From positions 806,001-870,000 of the forward strand of contig NZ_JACYFJ010000001.1 in NCBI RefSeq assembly GCF_014855495.1: a stretch of DNA of 64,000 nt, read 5' to 3'. The notes below the pieces were generated by a model that was not told the origin of the DNA, made no database searches, and saw only the letters and a list, made by a program, of their open reading frames with translations. Below, piece after piece: positions 18,743 to 27,910 of the stretch (positions are counted from its first letter, which is position 1; the number at the start of each line of letters is the position of its first letter). The DNA is from Euzebyella saccharophila. GTDB lineage: Bacteria; Bacteroidota; Bacteroidia; Flavobacteriales; Flavobacteriaceae. Made by a program: the position numbers and the translations under genes.

Positions 18743-20815
18743 CTATAACCGATAGCCTAGTCTTAGACTGGTATAATAATTTCTCGGGTTACCTGGATAG
18801 TAATATCTAGGTTCCCCGCCAAAACTACCGGCATTGATCAATACCGAGGATGCGTATTTTTCATCGAAAATATTATCAATTCCAAAATCTGCACCAAGGG
18901 TAAATTTGTCAGATAGTTTTTTATGGTAGCCCATTCTTGTGGTAAAAACCGTGTAGGGTTCACTTTCCAGGCTATTGTCATCTCGCAGTGGAATTTCTGA
19001 TACGTGGCGATGCGTCGTATTCCAATAAAAATCCTTGAACAACTTAAGCTGAATGCCGGCAGTACGTTGTTGCTTGGGAACTCCAGTTAAAGGATTTCCA
19101 GAATAGTCTTCGTCCTCATCGGTAAAATCTAAAAACTCATGATCATTAAGGGTATAGCTTACAAAAGGGGATAGGTGAAAATTAGGGCTTAGGTCCCATA
19201 GATAATCCATGTAAATTTCAAGTCCTCTATGTCTGGTTTTTCCGGCGTTTCTGCCAATGTATTGGTCTTCGGCTACCCTTTCCGCTACCAATAGATTTTT
19301 TACGTTCATTTGGTAGAGGTTCAGATTGAGGTGAAATTTTTTATCATCAAGAAATAAGTCTGTTCCTATTTCATAGTTCATTCCGGTTTCTTGAGAAATA
19401 TCGGGATTAATGACTCCGTCTGGGGTAAGTGTCTGTTCAACCGTAGGATTTGAAAAACCTCTACTTATATTGGAAAATAATTCAATATTATCAGTGGCTT
19501 CATAAGTGATGTTAAAGTTAGGGAGAACAATGGTCTTAAAACTTCTTTCTGCACTTTGGTTGTTGGGGCCTGTGTTGAATCTATCCCTAAAATCATAGGA
19601 AGTTTTATTAATGTTGACCCCAATTTGGGTTTTCAATTTTTCGGTAAGAGGAAAGAGCACCGACCCAAAGAGATTTAATTGCTCTCTAAATTCTTTGTTA
19701 TTAGCAAATTGTGGACCTTTTAAACTACCGTTTTCAGGTTGGGTCAAAGTTTCAAAAAGAGCCCAGTTATATTCATCTTTATATAGCTCCCCGCCAAAAT
19801 GGTATTCGGCCAAGGCAGTAAAAGCATTAAAGGTTCCAGAAAATTTAGTTCTAGCACCAAACCCTTTAGTAATTTCATCTAAAAAGCCTAACGGTCTTGG
19901 TCGCCTTTCAAAATGATCCAAATAGCTATAAAAGACACTCGTGGTATTTTTTAGACTGTTGCTAAAGTAATGGCTGTAGTTAATGCCTGTGAGCGTATAG
20001 TTGTTTGTTTCAAAACCCGAAACTCCTCCCCAATTAGCAGCAGCTTGCTTTGGATTTTCCATCAATGCGGTAATTCCTAAGGAGCTTGCAATGTGCGCCG
20101 TATAGTCAATATGATTAATTAAAAGACCGATGGTGTTTTTTTCATTGATTTTGAAGGAGGTGTTCAATAGAATTCCATCACGGTCAAAATTACTGTTGTC
20201 ACGATAGCCGTTCATGCTCATATGACCGTATTGCAGTCCAATACGCAATTTACCGTCAAAATGGTTGAAGGAAAGGTTGTTTTTAACCAAACCAAAGGAA
20301 CCAACCGTGAGATTGTTGTTAAAATTGGTTGCTTTGCCTAAGGCTTCCTTGGGGGTTAAAATTATGGCTCCGCCAAGATTGCTGCCAAATGATGTTGCTT
20401 TAGGTCCTTTTACTACTTCGATTTGACTAAGGTTTTCTAAGTCGAAAGCTTCTATAGTTGAAAACCCGGAACCATCCGTGACCGGAATTTCATTATAATA
20501 AAGCCGGAGTTTGTCTGTTCCAAAAGCAGTTCTACTTCCAATACCCCTTACGGTAATTCTATTGGTATTTATAGCGCCGGAAAAGACAAAAACCCCAGGT
20601 ATTTGGTTCACCGAAGAAACAATATCTGCAGGGCTGTAATTTTGAAAAGTCTTGGCAGAAATGACCAATGAAGGTTCAATTCCCAAGCTTTTTTTAGATT
20701 TTAATGCGTCTAAAAGAATAACCTCATCCAGTTGGGTAATGCTGTCGTTTTCAATAGTGCTTTGAGACCAAGCTGCGAATGATAGCAAGAGGATTAAAAG
20801 GGGAGTAAACTTCAT
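18743..20815 (-). CDS. TonB-dependent receptor, FecA-like
   Basis: 690 residues from the ATG at 20,815, where a clear signal peptide begins (KFTPLLILLLSFAAWSQ). A start further upstream at 20,962 would put 49 unrelated residues before it and is rejected. The TonB-box-like stretch LDEVILLD is followed by the plug (about 45-165: VRGIGSRTAFG, IEVVKGPKATSFGSNLGG) and a barrel ending in NYYTSLRLGYRL. There is no carboxypeptidase-like domain, which fits a metal-chelate receptor rather than a glycan importer. The substrate is not determined. Confidence 0.9.
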   Translation of the reverse strand: MKFTPLLILLLSFAAWSQSTIENDSITQLDEVILLDALKSKKSLGIEPSLVISAKTFQNYSPADIVSSVNQIPGVFVFSGAINTNRITVRGIGSRTAFGTDKLRLYYNEIPVTDGSGFSTIEAFDLENLSQIEVVKGPKATSFGSNLGGAIILTPKEALGKATNFNNNLTVGSFGLVKNNLSFNHFDGKLRIGLQYGHMSMNGYRDNSNFDRDGILLNTSFKINEKNTIGLLINHIDYTAHIASSLGITALMENPKQAAANWGGVSGFETNNYTLTGINYSHYFSNSLKNTTSVFYSYLDHFERRPRPLGFLDEITKGFGARTKFSGTFNAFTALAEYHFGGELYKDEYNWALFETLTQPENGSLKGPQFANNKEFREQLNLFGSVLFPLTEKLKTQIGVNINKTSYDFRDRFNTGPNNQSAERSFKTIVLPNFNITYEATDNIELFSNISRGFSNPTVEQTLTPDGVINPDISQETGMNYEIGTDLFLDDKKFHLNLNLYQMNVKNLLVAERVAEDQYIGRNAGKTRHRGLEIYMDYLWDLSPNFHLSPFVSYTLNDHEFLDFTDEDEDYSGNPLTGVPKQQRTAGIQLKLFKDFYWNTTHRHVSEIPLRDDNSLESEPYTVFTTRMGYHKKLSDKFTLGADFGIDNIFDEKYASSVLINAGSFGGEPRYYYPGNPRNYYTSLRLGYRL

Positions 20816-20967
20816 GATTGGAATAATTGGGGTAAAGATACAAGACTTGCCTTGGTTTAATAACAATAATGAGCCAAAAATTGATGCGTATAACTTCTCT
20901 AGTCCATAGCTACATTGGATTTTTATAAGTTGGAGGCTTTCCCTATTTTCGGGCAAATTCAAAATAG

Positions 20968-21732
20968 GTGAAGATAGTTTCGTACAATGTTAATGGTATA
21001 AGGGCGGCATTAAAGAAGGGCTTTTTAGAATGGTTAATGACCGTAAACCCAGATGTGGTCTGTTTGCAAGAAATCAAGGCAATGGAAGAACAGTTGGATC
21101 TATCTTTGTTTGAAGCAGCCGGTTACCCGTATCATTATTGGTTCAGTGCTCAAAAAAAGGGCTATAGTGGCGTGGCCATTCTGTCCAAAAGAAAACCTGA
21201 TAATGTGGCGTTCGGAACCGGTATCGCCTATATGGATTTTGAAGGACGTAATTTAAGGGCAGATTTTGGGGATGTTTCCGTAATGAGTATGTACGTGCCA
21301 TCAGGAACCAATTTGGCCAGATTGGAACATAAACTTATGTACATGGCAGATTTCCAGGTCTATGCCGATGAATTGAGAAAAACCCATCCAAATCTTATAA
21401 TTTTGGGCGATTATAATGTTTGTCATGAAGCTATAGATATTCATGATCCGGTAAGGAATAAAAATGTTTCCGGATTTCTACCTGTGGAGCGGGAGTGGAT
21501 GACCCAATTTCTTAAGAGTGGTTTTATAGATAGCTTTAGATATTTTAATCCTGCGCCAGACAATTATACTTGGTGGAGTTACCGGGCCTATGCAAGGGCC
21601 AATAATAAAGGTTGGCGGCTTGATTACGGTATGGTCGCAGACACTTTGGAAGACAGATTAAAGCGTTCCGTAATTCTCTCCGAAGCAAAACACAGTGATC
21701 ATTGTCCAATATTATTGGAGCTGGAAAATTAA
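20968..21732 (+). CDS. xth: Exodeoxyribonuclease III
   Basis: 254 residues, the usual length for the Xth/ExoA AP-endonuclease branch of the EEP fold. Motifs: SYNVNGIRAA, catalytic CLQEIKA, YSGVAIL, LGDYNVCHEAIDI, WRLDYGM and SDHCPI. It repairs abasic sites in DNA in the cytoplasm. The start codon is GTG; an in-frame TAG lies immediately before it, so no longer start is possible. It is divergent from the FecA-like receptor. Confidence 0.95.
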   Translation: MKIVSYNVNGIRAALKKGFLEWLMTVNPDVVCLQEIKAMEEQLDLSLFEAAGYPYHYWFSAQKKGYSGVAILSKRKPDNVAFGTGIAYMDFEGRNLRADFGDVSVMSMYVPSGTNLARLEHKLMYMADFQVYADELRKTHPNLIILGDYNVCHEAIDIHDPVRNKNVSGFLPVEREWMTQFLKSGFIDSFRYFNPAPDNYTWWSYRAYARANNKGWRLDYGMVADTLEDRLKRSVILSEAKHSDHCPILLELEN

Positions 21733-21767
21733 TGTTCAAAAGAGGAACTAGGCCCATAGGATTTCTT

Positions 21768-21775
21768 TAAATTTG
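21768..21775 (+). promoter_or_regulatory. Candidate -7 element before the aldo/keto reductase gene
   Basis: TAAATTTG fits TAnnTTTG exactly and lies 31 bases before the ATG. No convincing -33 box is present. Confidence 0.35.
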
Positions 21776-21806
21776 AAACTTCTTAAAAGCAACACCCCAA
21801 AAAACC

Positions 21807-22847
21807 ATGAAGTACACTAAACTTCCACATACAGATATAGAAGTAAGTAAAATTTGCCTTGGAACTATGACGTGGGGCAACCAGAATACGGAAGCTGAGG
21901 GTCATGAACAAATGGATTATGCTTTGAATCAGGGAATCAACTTTTTTGATACTGCAGAACTCTACCCAATTCCTGCACATCCTGATAGACATTCGGTTAC
22001 GGAAAAGATAATAGGTACTTGGTTCAAAAAAAATGGAAACAGGGATAAGGTCGTACTTGCATCCAAAATTGCAGGTAAAGCAGATTTCACTAAGTTTATA
22101 AGAACAACAGGCTTTAAAAAAGATTCCATTATTGAGGCTGTCAATGCCAGTCTCTCCCGACTACAAACGGATTATATAGATCTGTACCAGTTGCATTGGC
22201 CGGAACGAAATACCAATTACTTTGGAAAACGGGGCTACAAGCATGATGTAAGTGACCATTGGGAGGATAATATTCACCAAGTACTGGAAACACTACGTGA
22301 TTTGGTTCGTGAAGGAAAGATTAGGCATGTAGGTTTATCCAATGAAACACCATGGGGAACCATGCGTTTTTTAACGGAAAGTAAGGTGCATGCAAGCCTG
22401 CCCCGTATGTTGACCATTCAAAACCCCTACAGTTTGTTGAACAGGCTTTTTGAAGTAGGACTGTCCGAAATTTCAATTAGGGAAAAAATTGGACTTTTGG
22501 CCTATTCTCCTTTAGGATTCGGGACTCTTTCAGGAAAGTATTTGGGAGGTATGATGCCTGCCAATAGTAGGTTGAACTTATTTCCTAATTATGCTAGATA
22601 TAGTAGCGAAACTGCCGTGAAAGCGACTGAACAATACAATACGCTTGCCAAAGAAAACGGATTAAGCCTTGCTCAAATGGCATTGGCATTTGTGAATACG
22701 AGACCATTTATAACAAGCAACATTATTGGTGCAACCACTATGAGCCAATTAAAAGAGAATATTGCGAGTATTGATGTAGAACTGTCAGAAGAGATATTAA
22801 AGAATATCGAGGCCATACATGGTCAAATCCCTAACCCAGCACCCTAA
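21807..22847 (+). CDS. Aldo/keto reductase, Tas-like
   Basis: 346 residues of the AKR TIM barrel. Visible signatures are GTMTWGNQN, the catalytic region FFDTAELYP (Asp and Tyr), ASKIAG (Lys) and YQLHWPERN (His), with the cofactor-binding IIGATTMSQL near the C-terminus. The length and the insert around residue 110-130 fit the Tas subgroup of NADPH-dependent reductases. The physiological carbonyl substrate is unknown. The gene stands alone. Confidence 0.92.
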   Translation: MKYTKLPHTDIEVSKICLGTMTWGNQNTEAEGHEQMDYALNQGINFFDTAELYPIPAHPDRHSVTEKIIGTWFKKNGNRDKVVLASKIAGKADFTKFIRTTGFKKDSIIEAVNASLSRLQTDYIDLYQLHWPERNTNYFGKRGYKHDVSDHWEDNIHQVLETLRDLVREGKIRHVGLSNETPWGTMRFLTESKVHASLPRMLTIQNPYSLLNRLFEVGLSEISIREKIGLLAYSPLGFGTLSGKYLGGMMPANSRLNLFPNYARYSSETAVKATEQYNTLAKENGLSLAQMALAFVNTRPFITSNIIGATTMSQLKENIASIDVELSEEILKNIEAIHGQIPNPAP

Positions 22848-22853
22848 TTTACT

Positions 22854-22952
22854 ATGTATTTTTTGAAAGTTGGTCTAGGGCAATTGGTGCTGATTGTTTT
22901 GGTGATATTGGTGATTTTGGTTTGTGCGCGGATTATGCGAGATAGACGTTAA
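22854..22952 (+). CDS. Possible 32-residue single-span membrane peptide
   Basis: An ATG 7 bases after the reductase stop opens a 32-codon frame: a short polar start, about 18 hydrophobic residues (LVLIVLVILVILV) and a basic tail (ARIMRDRR). That is the layout of a small single-span membrane protein with a positive-inside tail. The stop overlaps the radA stop on the other strand. It could instead be chance AT-rich sequence; conservation would decide. Confidence 0.4.
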   Translation: MYFLKVGLGQLVLIVLVILVILVCARIMRDRR

Positions 22953-24310
22953 CCGAACAAATCGCTGACAACATCTTCAATTCTTGAGCAACGGTGAATA
23001 TTGATTTTTGTGTTTTTTAGCCCTATTTTATTGTTTTTGGAAACGTAGATTTCAGTAAACCCTAGCTTTTCTGCTTCTATAATCCGTTGGTCCACACGTT
23101 GAACCGGTCTGATCTCTCCCGCTAGGCCCACTTCCGCAGCAAAACATACCCCTTTTTCAATAGTAATGTCTTCATTACTTGAAAGAATGGCAGCTATAAC
23201 CGCAAGATCAATGGCTGGATCATCTACTGAAATGCCTCCTGTGATATTTAAAAAGACGTCCTTGGCACCTAATTTAAAACCGGCTCGCTTTTCCAAAACG
23301 GCCAAAAGCATGTTGAGTCGTTTGGCATTATAACCGGTTGTGGAACGTTGGGGGGTGCCATAAACTGCTGTGCTTACGAGTGCCTGAATTTCGATCATTA
23401 AAGGTCTCATTCCCTCAATTGTAGAGGCTATGGCCGTTCCGCTTAGTTTTTCGTCGTTTTTGGAAATGAGGATTTCAGAAGGATTGTTTACTTGCCTTAG
23501 TCCACCACCTTGCATTTCGTAAATACCTAGTTCGGCCGTAGAGCCAAATCGGTTTTTTAACGATCGGAGAATTCTATATACATAATTTCTATCACCTTCA
23601 AACTGTAGAACGGTATCCACCATATGCTCCAAAATTTTAGGGCCCGCAATGGAACCGTCTTTGGTAATATGTCCTATTAGAATAACAGGAGTGTTGGTTT
23701 CCTTTGCAAATTTTATGAGTTCTGCCGTACATTCACGAATTTGAGATATGCTTCCGGCGGCAGATTCTATATAATCTGAATGTAGTGTTTGAATGGAATC
23801 TATGACCACAATATCCGGTTCGGTGGCTTCTATCTGCCTAAAAATGTTTTGAGTTTTGGTTTCAGTAAGTATGTAACAGTTTTCGCTATTTGGATGGATG
23901 CGGTCTGCCCTCATTTTTATCTGTTTTTGGCTTTCCTCGCCTGAGACATACAAGGTGGTATAGGGTAGTTTAAGGGCTATTTGTAATAATAAGGTACTTT
24001 TTCCAACTCCAGGTTCACCACCTAAAAGAACCAATGCACCGGGAACCAAACCTCCTCCAAGTACCCGATTAAATTCTAGGTCAAATGTGTTAAGCCTTTT
24101 TTCTTTATCTGTACTGATTTCATGAACCCTAAGAGGCTTTGAAACTTTTTTTGCCGTATTGGAACTACTTTTCCAACCTTGCTTTTCCTCTTTCTGCACC
24201 AGTTCCTCTACAACGGTATTCCATTGTTTGCAAGAAGAGCATTGACCAACCCATTTTGCGTACTGGGCTCCACAATTTTGACAGAAATAAGCAGTTTTTA
24301 CTTTAGCCAT
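22949..24310 (-). CDS. radA: DNA repair protein RadA
   Basis: 453 residues. An N-terminal four-cysteine zinc finger (CQNCG...CSSC) is followed by a RecA-like ATPase core with Walker A GGEPGVGKST, the RadA-specific LKNRFGSTAELGIYEM and a C-terminal Lon-like domain (about 280-453). RadA promotes branch migration during recombinational repair. It ends the leftward panC-panD-flippase-esterase-like-radA run, with a 95-base gap upstream that may hold its own promoter. Confidence 0.96.
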   Translation of the reverse strand: MAKVKTAYFCQNCGAQYAKWVGQCSSCKQWNTVVEELVQKEEKQGWKSSSNTAKKVSKPLRVHEISTDKEKRLNTFDLEFNRVLGGGLVPGALVLLGGEPGVGKSTLLLQIALKLPYTTLYVSGEESQKQIKMRADRIHPNSENCYILTETKTQNIFRQIEATEPDIVVIDSIQTLHSDYIESAAGSISQIRECTAELIKFAKETNTPVILIGHITKDGSIAGPKILEHMVDTVLQFEGDRNYVYRILRSLKNRFGSTAELGIYEMQGGGLRQVNNPSEILISKNDEKLSGTAIASTIEGMRPLMIEIQALVSTAVYGTPQRSTTGYNAKRLNMLLAVLEKRAGFKLGAKDVFLNITGGISVDDPAIDLAVIAAILSSNEDITIEKGVCFAAEVGLAGEIRPVQRVDQRIIEAEKLGFTEIYVSKNNKIGLKNTKINIHRCSRIEDVVSDLFG

Positions 24311-24405
24311 GAAGTACCTGTTTGAAAAGATGTAAAGGTACTAAAACATAAGATTTGATAAGGACTATACAGGTCTATCGAACAATAGCATCAAAGCAAA
24401 AAACT

Positions 24406-25548
24406 CTAATATCCAAAATCTGCTTTAAGGGCATCTATTTTTTCTAAAGCCATTTCCTTTGTAAGGAAGTCTATTTCATCCATTCCAAAGGCTTTTTCAA
24501 AGGTTTTGAGGGCTTTTTTAGGTTCGCCCATCTGTTCGTAATATTCACCTTCAAAATAAAACCCCATCATGGTATCCGGGAACTCTTTTTTGCAAAGGTC
24601 TGATAGTGGCTTTAAAGATTCTATATCCTCCTTTTTTCTAGAGGCCGCGTAAATAGCCATGATATCGTTCAAATCAACCATTTTCTTTATGCCGAACAAT
24701 TCTTCAATACCATTGTATTTGTTTTCAAGATATTGAAAGACGGGTTCTTCTGAGGTAAGTATTTGCTCTTTGTACTCTTTAGGGCTTATGGGTTTGAACA
24801 TGCCAAAAATGTTATCAAATGCCTTTCCTATCCCATAGGTTGCAATGGAAATATGGTCTGCACCTTCATATTTTTGGAAATTGTAATGAAGGGTTTCTTT
24901 ATCAATTTCCTTAATGGCATTATGCATTGCCAAAATACGCTCGGTATCCTTGTTTTTTTCATCCTCAATAATGAGTTCATAGAACATCTGTTTGTCAAAT
25001 GCAGATAAACGTGAAGGTACCCTAGATTCCATCTCAGGAGCCAAGGTGGGAGAAATATTAATATAAGCGTTGAATAATGAATTTTCTTTAAACAGCCAAT
25101 AATTGGTATAATTGGCAGTGATGTCGTAACCAACTACCATTTTAAAAGGGGCGGTACTGTAATTGAGATCCAGGTATGGAATAATTTCCATTCCTAGGAA
25201 TTCAAAGAACAATTTTCCTTTTTCAGATGGCAATCCGTTTTCTTCGTTCCAGGCACAATCATCAAACCGAATGCTTTTTTCACTTTGCATAATACCAACA
25301 ACAATACTTGCGGGCATGCCATGAAACTGGTGGTAAAATTTAGCGTTGGCAACTACTTGGTCAAAAAGGTATTCCGCATCCAAAACTACAATCAGGGGAT
25401 ATTTTTGGGTTTCATCGTAATCTTCCGGAAAGTAATATTTGACATCTCTACGTTCCTGTAATTTGAACGATTCGAATATTTCTTGGGTAACCTGGGCTTT
25501 TAGTCCAGAGCACACTAAAAGTGCTAGAATTGTAATTTTACGTAACAT
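24406..25548 (-). CDS. Secreted alpha/beta-hydrolase-fold (esterase D-like) protein, possibly inactive
   Basis: 380 residues from the ATG at 25,548, where a signal peptide starts (LRKITILALLVCSGLKAQ); a start at 25,653 would overlap the upstream gene. Residues about 25-260 follow the putative-esterase fold (YPLIVVLDAEYLFD). The usual nucleophile elbow G-x-S-x-G is replaced by VVGYDITANY, with no Ser at the key place, while a later ADHISI could be the catalytic His region. The C-terminal 110 residues are helical and TPR-like (YYEQMGEPKKALKTFEKAF). It may be a non-catalytic or altered hydrolase. Confidence 0.75.
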   Translation of the reverse strand: MLRKITILALLVCSGLKAQVTQEIFESFKLQERRDVKYYFPEDYDETQKYPLIVVLDAEYLFDQVVANAKFYHQFHGMPASIVVGIMQSEKSIRFDDCAWNEENGLPSEKGKLFFEFLGMEIIPYLDLNYSTAPFKMVVGYDITANYTNYWLFKENSLFNAYINISPTLAPEMESRVPSRLSAFDKQMFYELIIEDEKNKDTERILAMHNAIKEIDKETLHYNFQKYEGADHISIATYGIGKAFDNIFGMFKPISPKEYKEQILTSEEPVFQYLENKYNGIEELFGIKKMVDLNDIMAIYAASRKKEDIESLKPLSDLCKKEFPDTMMGFYFEGEYYEQMGEPKKALKTFEKAFGMDEIDFLTKEMALEKIDALKADFGY

Positions 25549-25571
25549 GGAACTTTGTTTGGTACAAATCC

Positions 25572-26537
25572 TTATCGGTTTCTGTTCAATAACGGTAATA
25601 ACAGAAAAGATATTGCACCAAAAACCACTACCATTAGGGTTTGTGCTATCCACATGATCCAGCCGTAGGCATCACCGGAAACCTTGCTTATGCCAAAAAT
25701 GGAAAGGGCAGTGCTAATGGCAATAGGATATAGCCCAATACCTCCATTAGTGAACATCATGGCCAAGGAACCTGCCACAAATGCAACCAAAAGCTCGCTG
25801 GTGGTCAAACCCAATGTTTCGGGCACTGTAAATTTAATGACCCACAGCATGCCAATATAACAGACCCAAATAAAAATAGTGTGGCCTATAAAAGCCCATT
25901 TTTGTTTCATTTTAAAGATGCTCAGAAGCCCTTCAAATAGTCCTTTTAAAAAGGTTTTCAACTTTAATGCAAAGGGCAACTTCGATTTTTTGATAAAAAG
26001 CAAAAAAAGAATTCCTACCACCAAACCAATTAAAAGTAGGGCAATGATTTTACTAAAGGGAATACCAATTTTAGTGAGATAACCTAGGATAATATCGGTT
26101 TGAAGTAATAGCGTAAGCGATATAATCAGAAAGAGCATAAGAACATCTATAACCCTTTCCGTTATTATAGTGCCAATACCTTTGTCAAAAGGCACCTTTT
26201 CATACGTAGTTAATGCAGTGGCCCTCAATATCTCACCCGTTCTGGGGATACCCAAATTGGTAAGGTAGGCCATCAAAATAATAAAAGTGTTATTGCTTAT
26301 TTTGGGCTTATAACCCAAAGGTTCTAAAAGGCAATTCCATCGTATAGCCCTTGAAATATGGCTAAGAACACCTAACAGCATGGATGCTGATACCCAAAAT
26401 AGATCAGCCTCTTTTACGTAATAAATAATCTGATCAATTTCTTCCTTTGAGGTGGAAGTGTACCAATACCAAACCAAAAAAACTCCCAATGCTATTGGGA
26501 GTAGTGTTTTAAGAATCTTTTTAAGATTGTTTTTCAA
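25572..26537 (-). CDS. Flippase-like / lysylphosphatidylglycerol synthetase-type membrane protein
   Basis: 321 residues with about eight transmembrane helices and family marks SHISRAIRWNCLLEPLG and the AYLTNLGIPRTGEILRA segment. The family (UPF0104, the membrane half of MprF and AglD-like proteins) moves or modifies lipid-linked molecules. There is no soluble synthetase domain. It is placed 2 bases after panD in the same operon, an order common in flavobacteria (family knowledge); no functional link to pantothenate is evident. Confidence 0.85.
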   Translation of the reverse strand: MKNNLKKILKTLLPIALGVFLVWYWYTSTSKEEIDQIIYYVKEADLFWVSASMLLGVLSHISRAIRWNCLLEPLGYKPKISNNTFIILMAYLTNLGIPRTGEILRATALTTYEKVPFDKGIGTIITERVIDVLMLFLIISLTLLLQTDIILGYLTKIGIPFSKIIALLLIGLVVGILFLLFIKKSKLPFALKLKTFLKGLFEGLLSIFKMKQKWAFIGHTIFIWVCYIGMLWVIKFTVPETLGLTTSELLVAFVAGSLAMMFTNGGIGLYPIAISTALSIFGISKVSGDAYGWIMWIAQTLMVVVFGAISFLLLPLLNRNR

Positions 26538-26539
26538 GG

Positions 26540-26890
26540 TTAGATCAACAGATTGTTCTCTTCATTTGGGAAAACCAAGGAAGGATTAAATGCTTTGGCC
26601 TCCTCTATGTCCATCCAAGCGTACGTGATTAAAATCAATACATCCCCAACGGCCACTTTACGTGCAGCCGCTCCGTTCAAGGTAACTTCACCACTATTTC
26701 TAGGCCCGGGAATTGCATAGGTTTCAAGTCGTTCTCCATTATTGTTATTAACGATTTGTACCTTTTCTCCCCTAATAATATTTGCAGCATCCATAAGATC
26801 TTCATCTATAGTAATACTACCTATATAATTAAGGTCTGCCCCTGTAACTTTTACACGGTGTATTTTAGATTTGACAACTTCTATTTGCAT
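26540..26890 (-). CDS. panD: Aspartate 1-decarboxylase
   Basis: 116 residues, the normal size for the pro-enzyme. The self-cleavage site is Gly24-Ser25 (NYIGSITID), which yields the pyruvoyl cofactor. [18 protein letters not shown] is the conserved core. It makes beta-alanine from aspartate for pantothenate. It lies 69 bases downstream of panC and 2 bases before the flippase gene. Confidence 0.96.
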   Translation of the reverse strand: MQIEVVKSKIHRVKVTGADLNYIGSITIDEDLMDAANIIRGEKVQIVNNNNGERLETYAIPGPRNSGEVTLNGAAARKVAVGDVLILITYAWMDIEEAKAFNPSLVFPNEENNLLI

Positions 26891-26959
26891 GGTACAAAGT
26901 TAATTATAATAATTCCTTTAGCCTTGAAATTGCTTTCATTGGGATTGTGATATCGAAAT

Positions 26960-27805
26960 TTAGTTAAGTGCTATGTTATCAATTAATCTAACCCCATCGG
27001 CATAAACGGCAATAAAGGCTCTATATTTTTTATCTTTTGATTTTTCTATAACCGGTACCAAATTTTCGGCATCGGTCATTTCAAAATATTCCAACTCCAA
27101 TTCTTTATGGTTCTCAAATTCTTTGGCTAACCAGTCTTTAACATAACTAGCACTTTTCGTGCCAAATTTTATTTTGGCAGCCTGTAGGATTTGATAGATA
27201 TAGCCTGCCTTTAGTCGGGTTTCTTTGGACAACCTTTCATTTCTAGAACTCATTGCCAAACCATGTTGTTCCCTTATAATAGGGCACGGAACTATTTCCA
27301 CGGGTATTTGTTGGGAAGAAACCAATTTCTTGATAATCTGTAACTGCTGATAATCCTTTTCCCCAAAATAGGCCCTTGTTGGTTGTACCAATTTGAGAAG
27401 GGTTTCTACTATGGTTCCCACCCCATTAAAATGGTCATCCCTAAAAGCACCTTCCATGACCTTGTCCAATCCGTCAAAGTCGTAGGTTTTTGATTCTATG
27501 GCATTGCCATATATTTCCGTTTCTGAAGGGGCAAAAATGATTAGATCGTTTGAAACTGTCTCCAATAGTCTTTTGTCTGCCTCAAAGGTTTTTGGGTACT
27601 TTTCGAGATCTTCTTTTTTGTCAAATTGAGTAGGGTTTACAAAAATACTTACAACTACAGTCTTGTTTTGGAGTACTGCGGTACGTACCAATTCCAGATG
27701 ACCATTGTGAAGTGCTCCCATGGTGGGGACAAGGCCCAAACTGTTATCATTAGGATTGGAATTTAAGTGATTCTGTAGCTCTTTTTGAGTACGAAAAATT
27801 AACAT
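26960..27805 (-). CDS. panC: Pantothenate synthetase
   Basis: 281 residues. The nucleotide-binding signature PTMGALHNGHLELV, the FVNPTQF motif, YFGEKDYQQL and AMSSRNERLS are all present. It ligates pantoate and beta-alanine using ATP. It begins the leftward operon with panD and is divergent from the GlgA-like gene, sharing a 105-base regulatory interval. Confidence 0.96.
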   Translation of the reverse strand: MLIFRTQKELQNHLNSNPNDNSLGLVPTMGALHNGHLELVRTAVLQNKTVVVSIFVNPTQFDKKEDLEKYPKTFEADKRLLETVSNDLIIFAPSETEIYGNAIESKTYDFDGLDKVMEGAFRDDHFNGVGTIVETLLKLVQPTRAYFGEKDYQQLQIIKKLVSSQQIPVEIVPCPIIREQHGLAMSSRNERLSKETRLKAGYIYQILQAAKIKFGTKSASYVKDWLAKEFENHKELELEYFEMTDAENLVPVIEKSKDKKYRAFIAVYADGVRLIDNIALN

Positions 27806-27863
27806 AGGTTCATTTTAAGGGGGAGCAAACTTACTATATTACAGCTAATCTGCATAATTTTTG

Positions 27864-27871
27864 TAATTTTG
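27864..27871 (+). promoter_or_regulatory. Candidate -7 element before the GlgA-like gene
   Basis: TAATTTTG matches TAnnTTTG and lies 39 bases before the ATG in the interval divergent from panC. A -33 box is not clear. Confidence 0.45.
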
Positions 27872-27910
27872 CAGCCACGTTAGAACCCATAGCAAAAAAA
27901 TATAGCATAC

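Noticed and set aside
18716-18760. Terminator between the glycyl-tRNA synthetase gene and the FecA-like receptor gene
   Set aside because: Only a 6-bp GCTATC/GATAGC pairing with a long AT-rich loop is visible and no clear T-run follows it; too weak to call.
20816-20962. N-terminal extension of the FecA-like receptor
   Set aside because: The added 49 residues are not signal-like and lie before a clear signal peptide at 20,815; the region is better read as the divergent promoter interval with xth.
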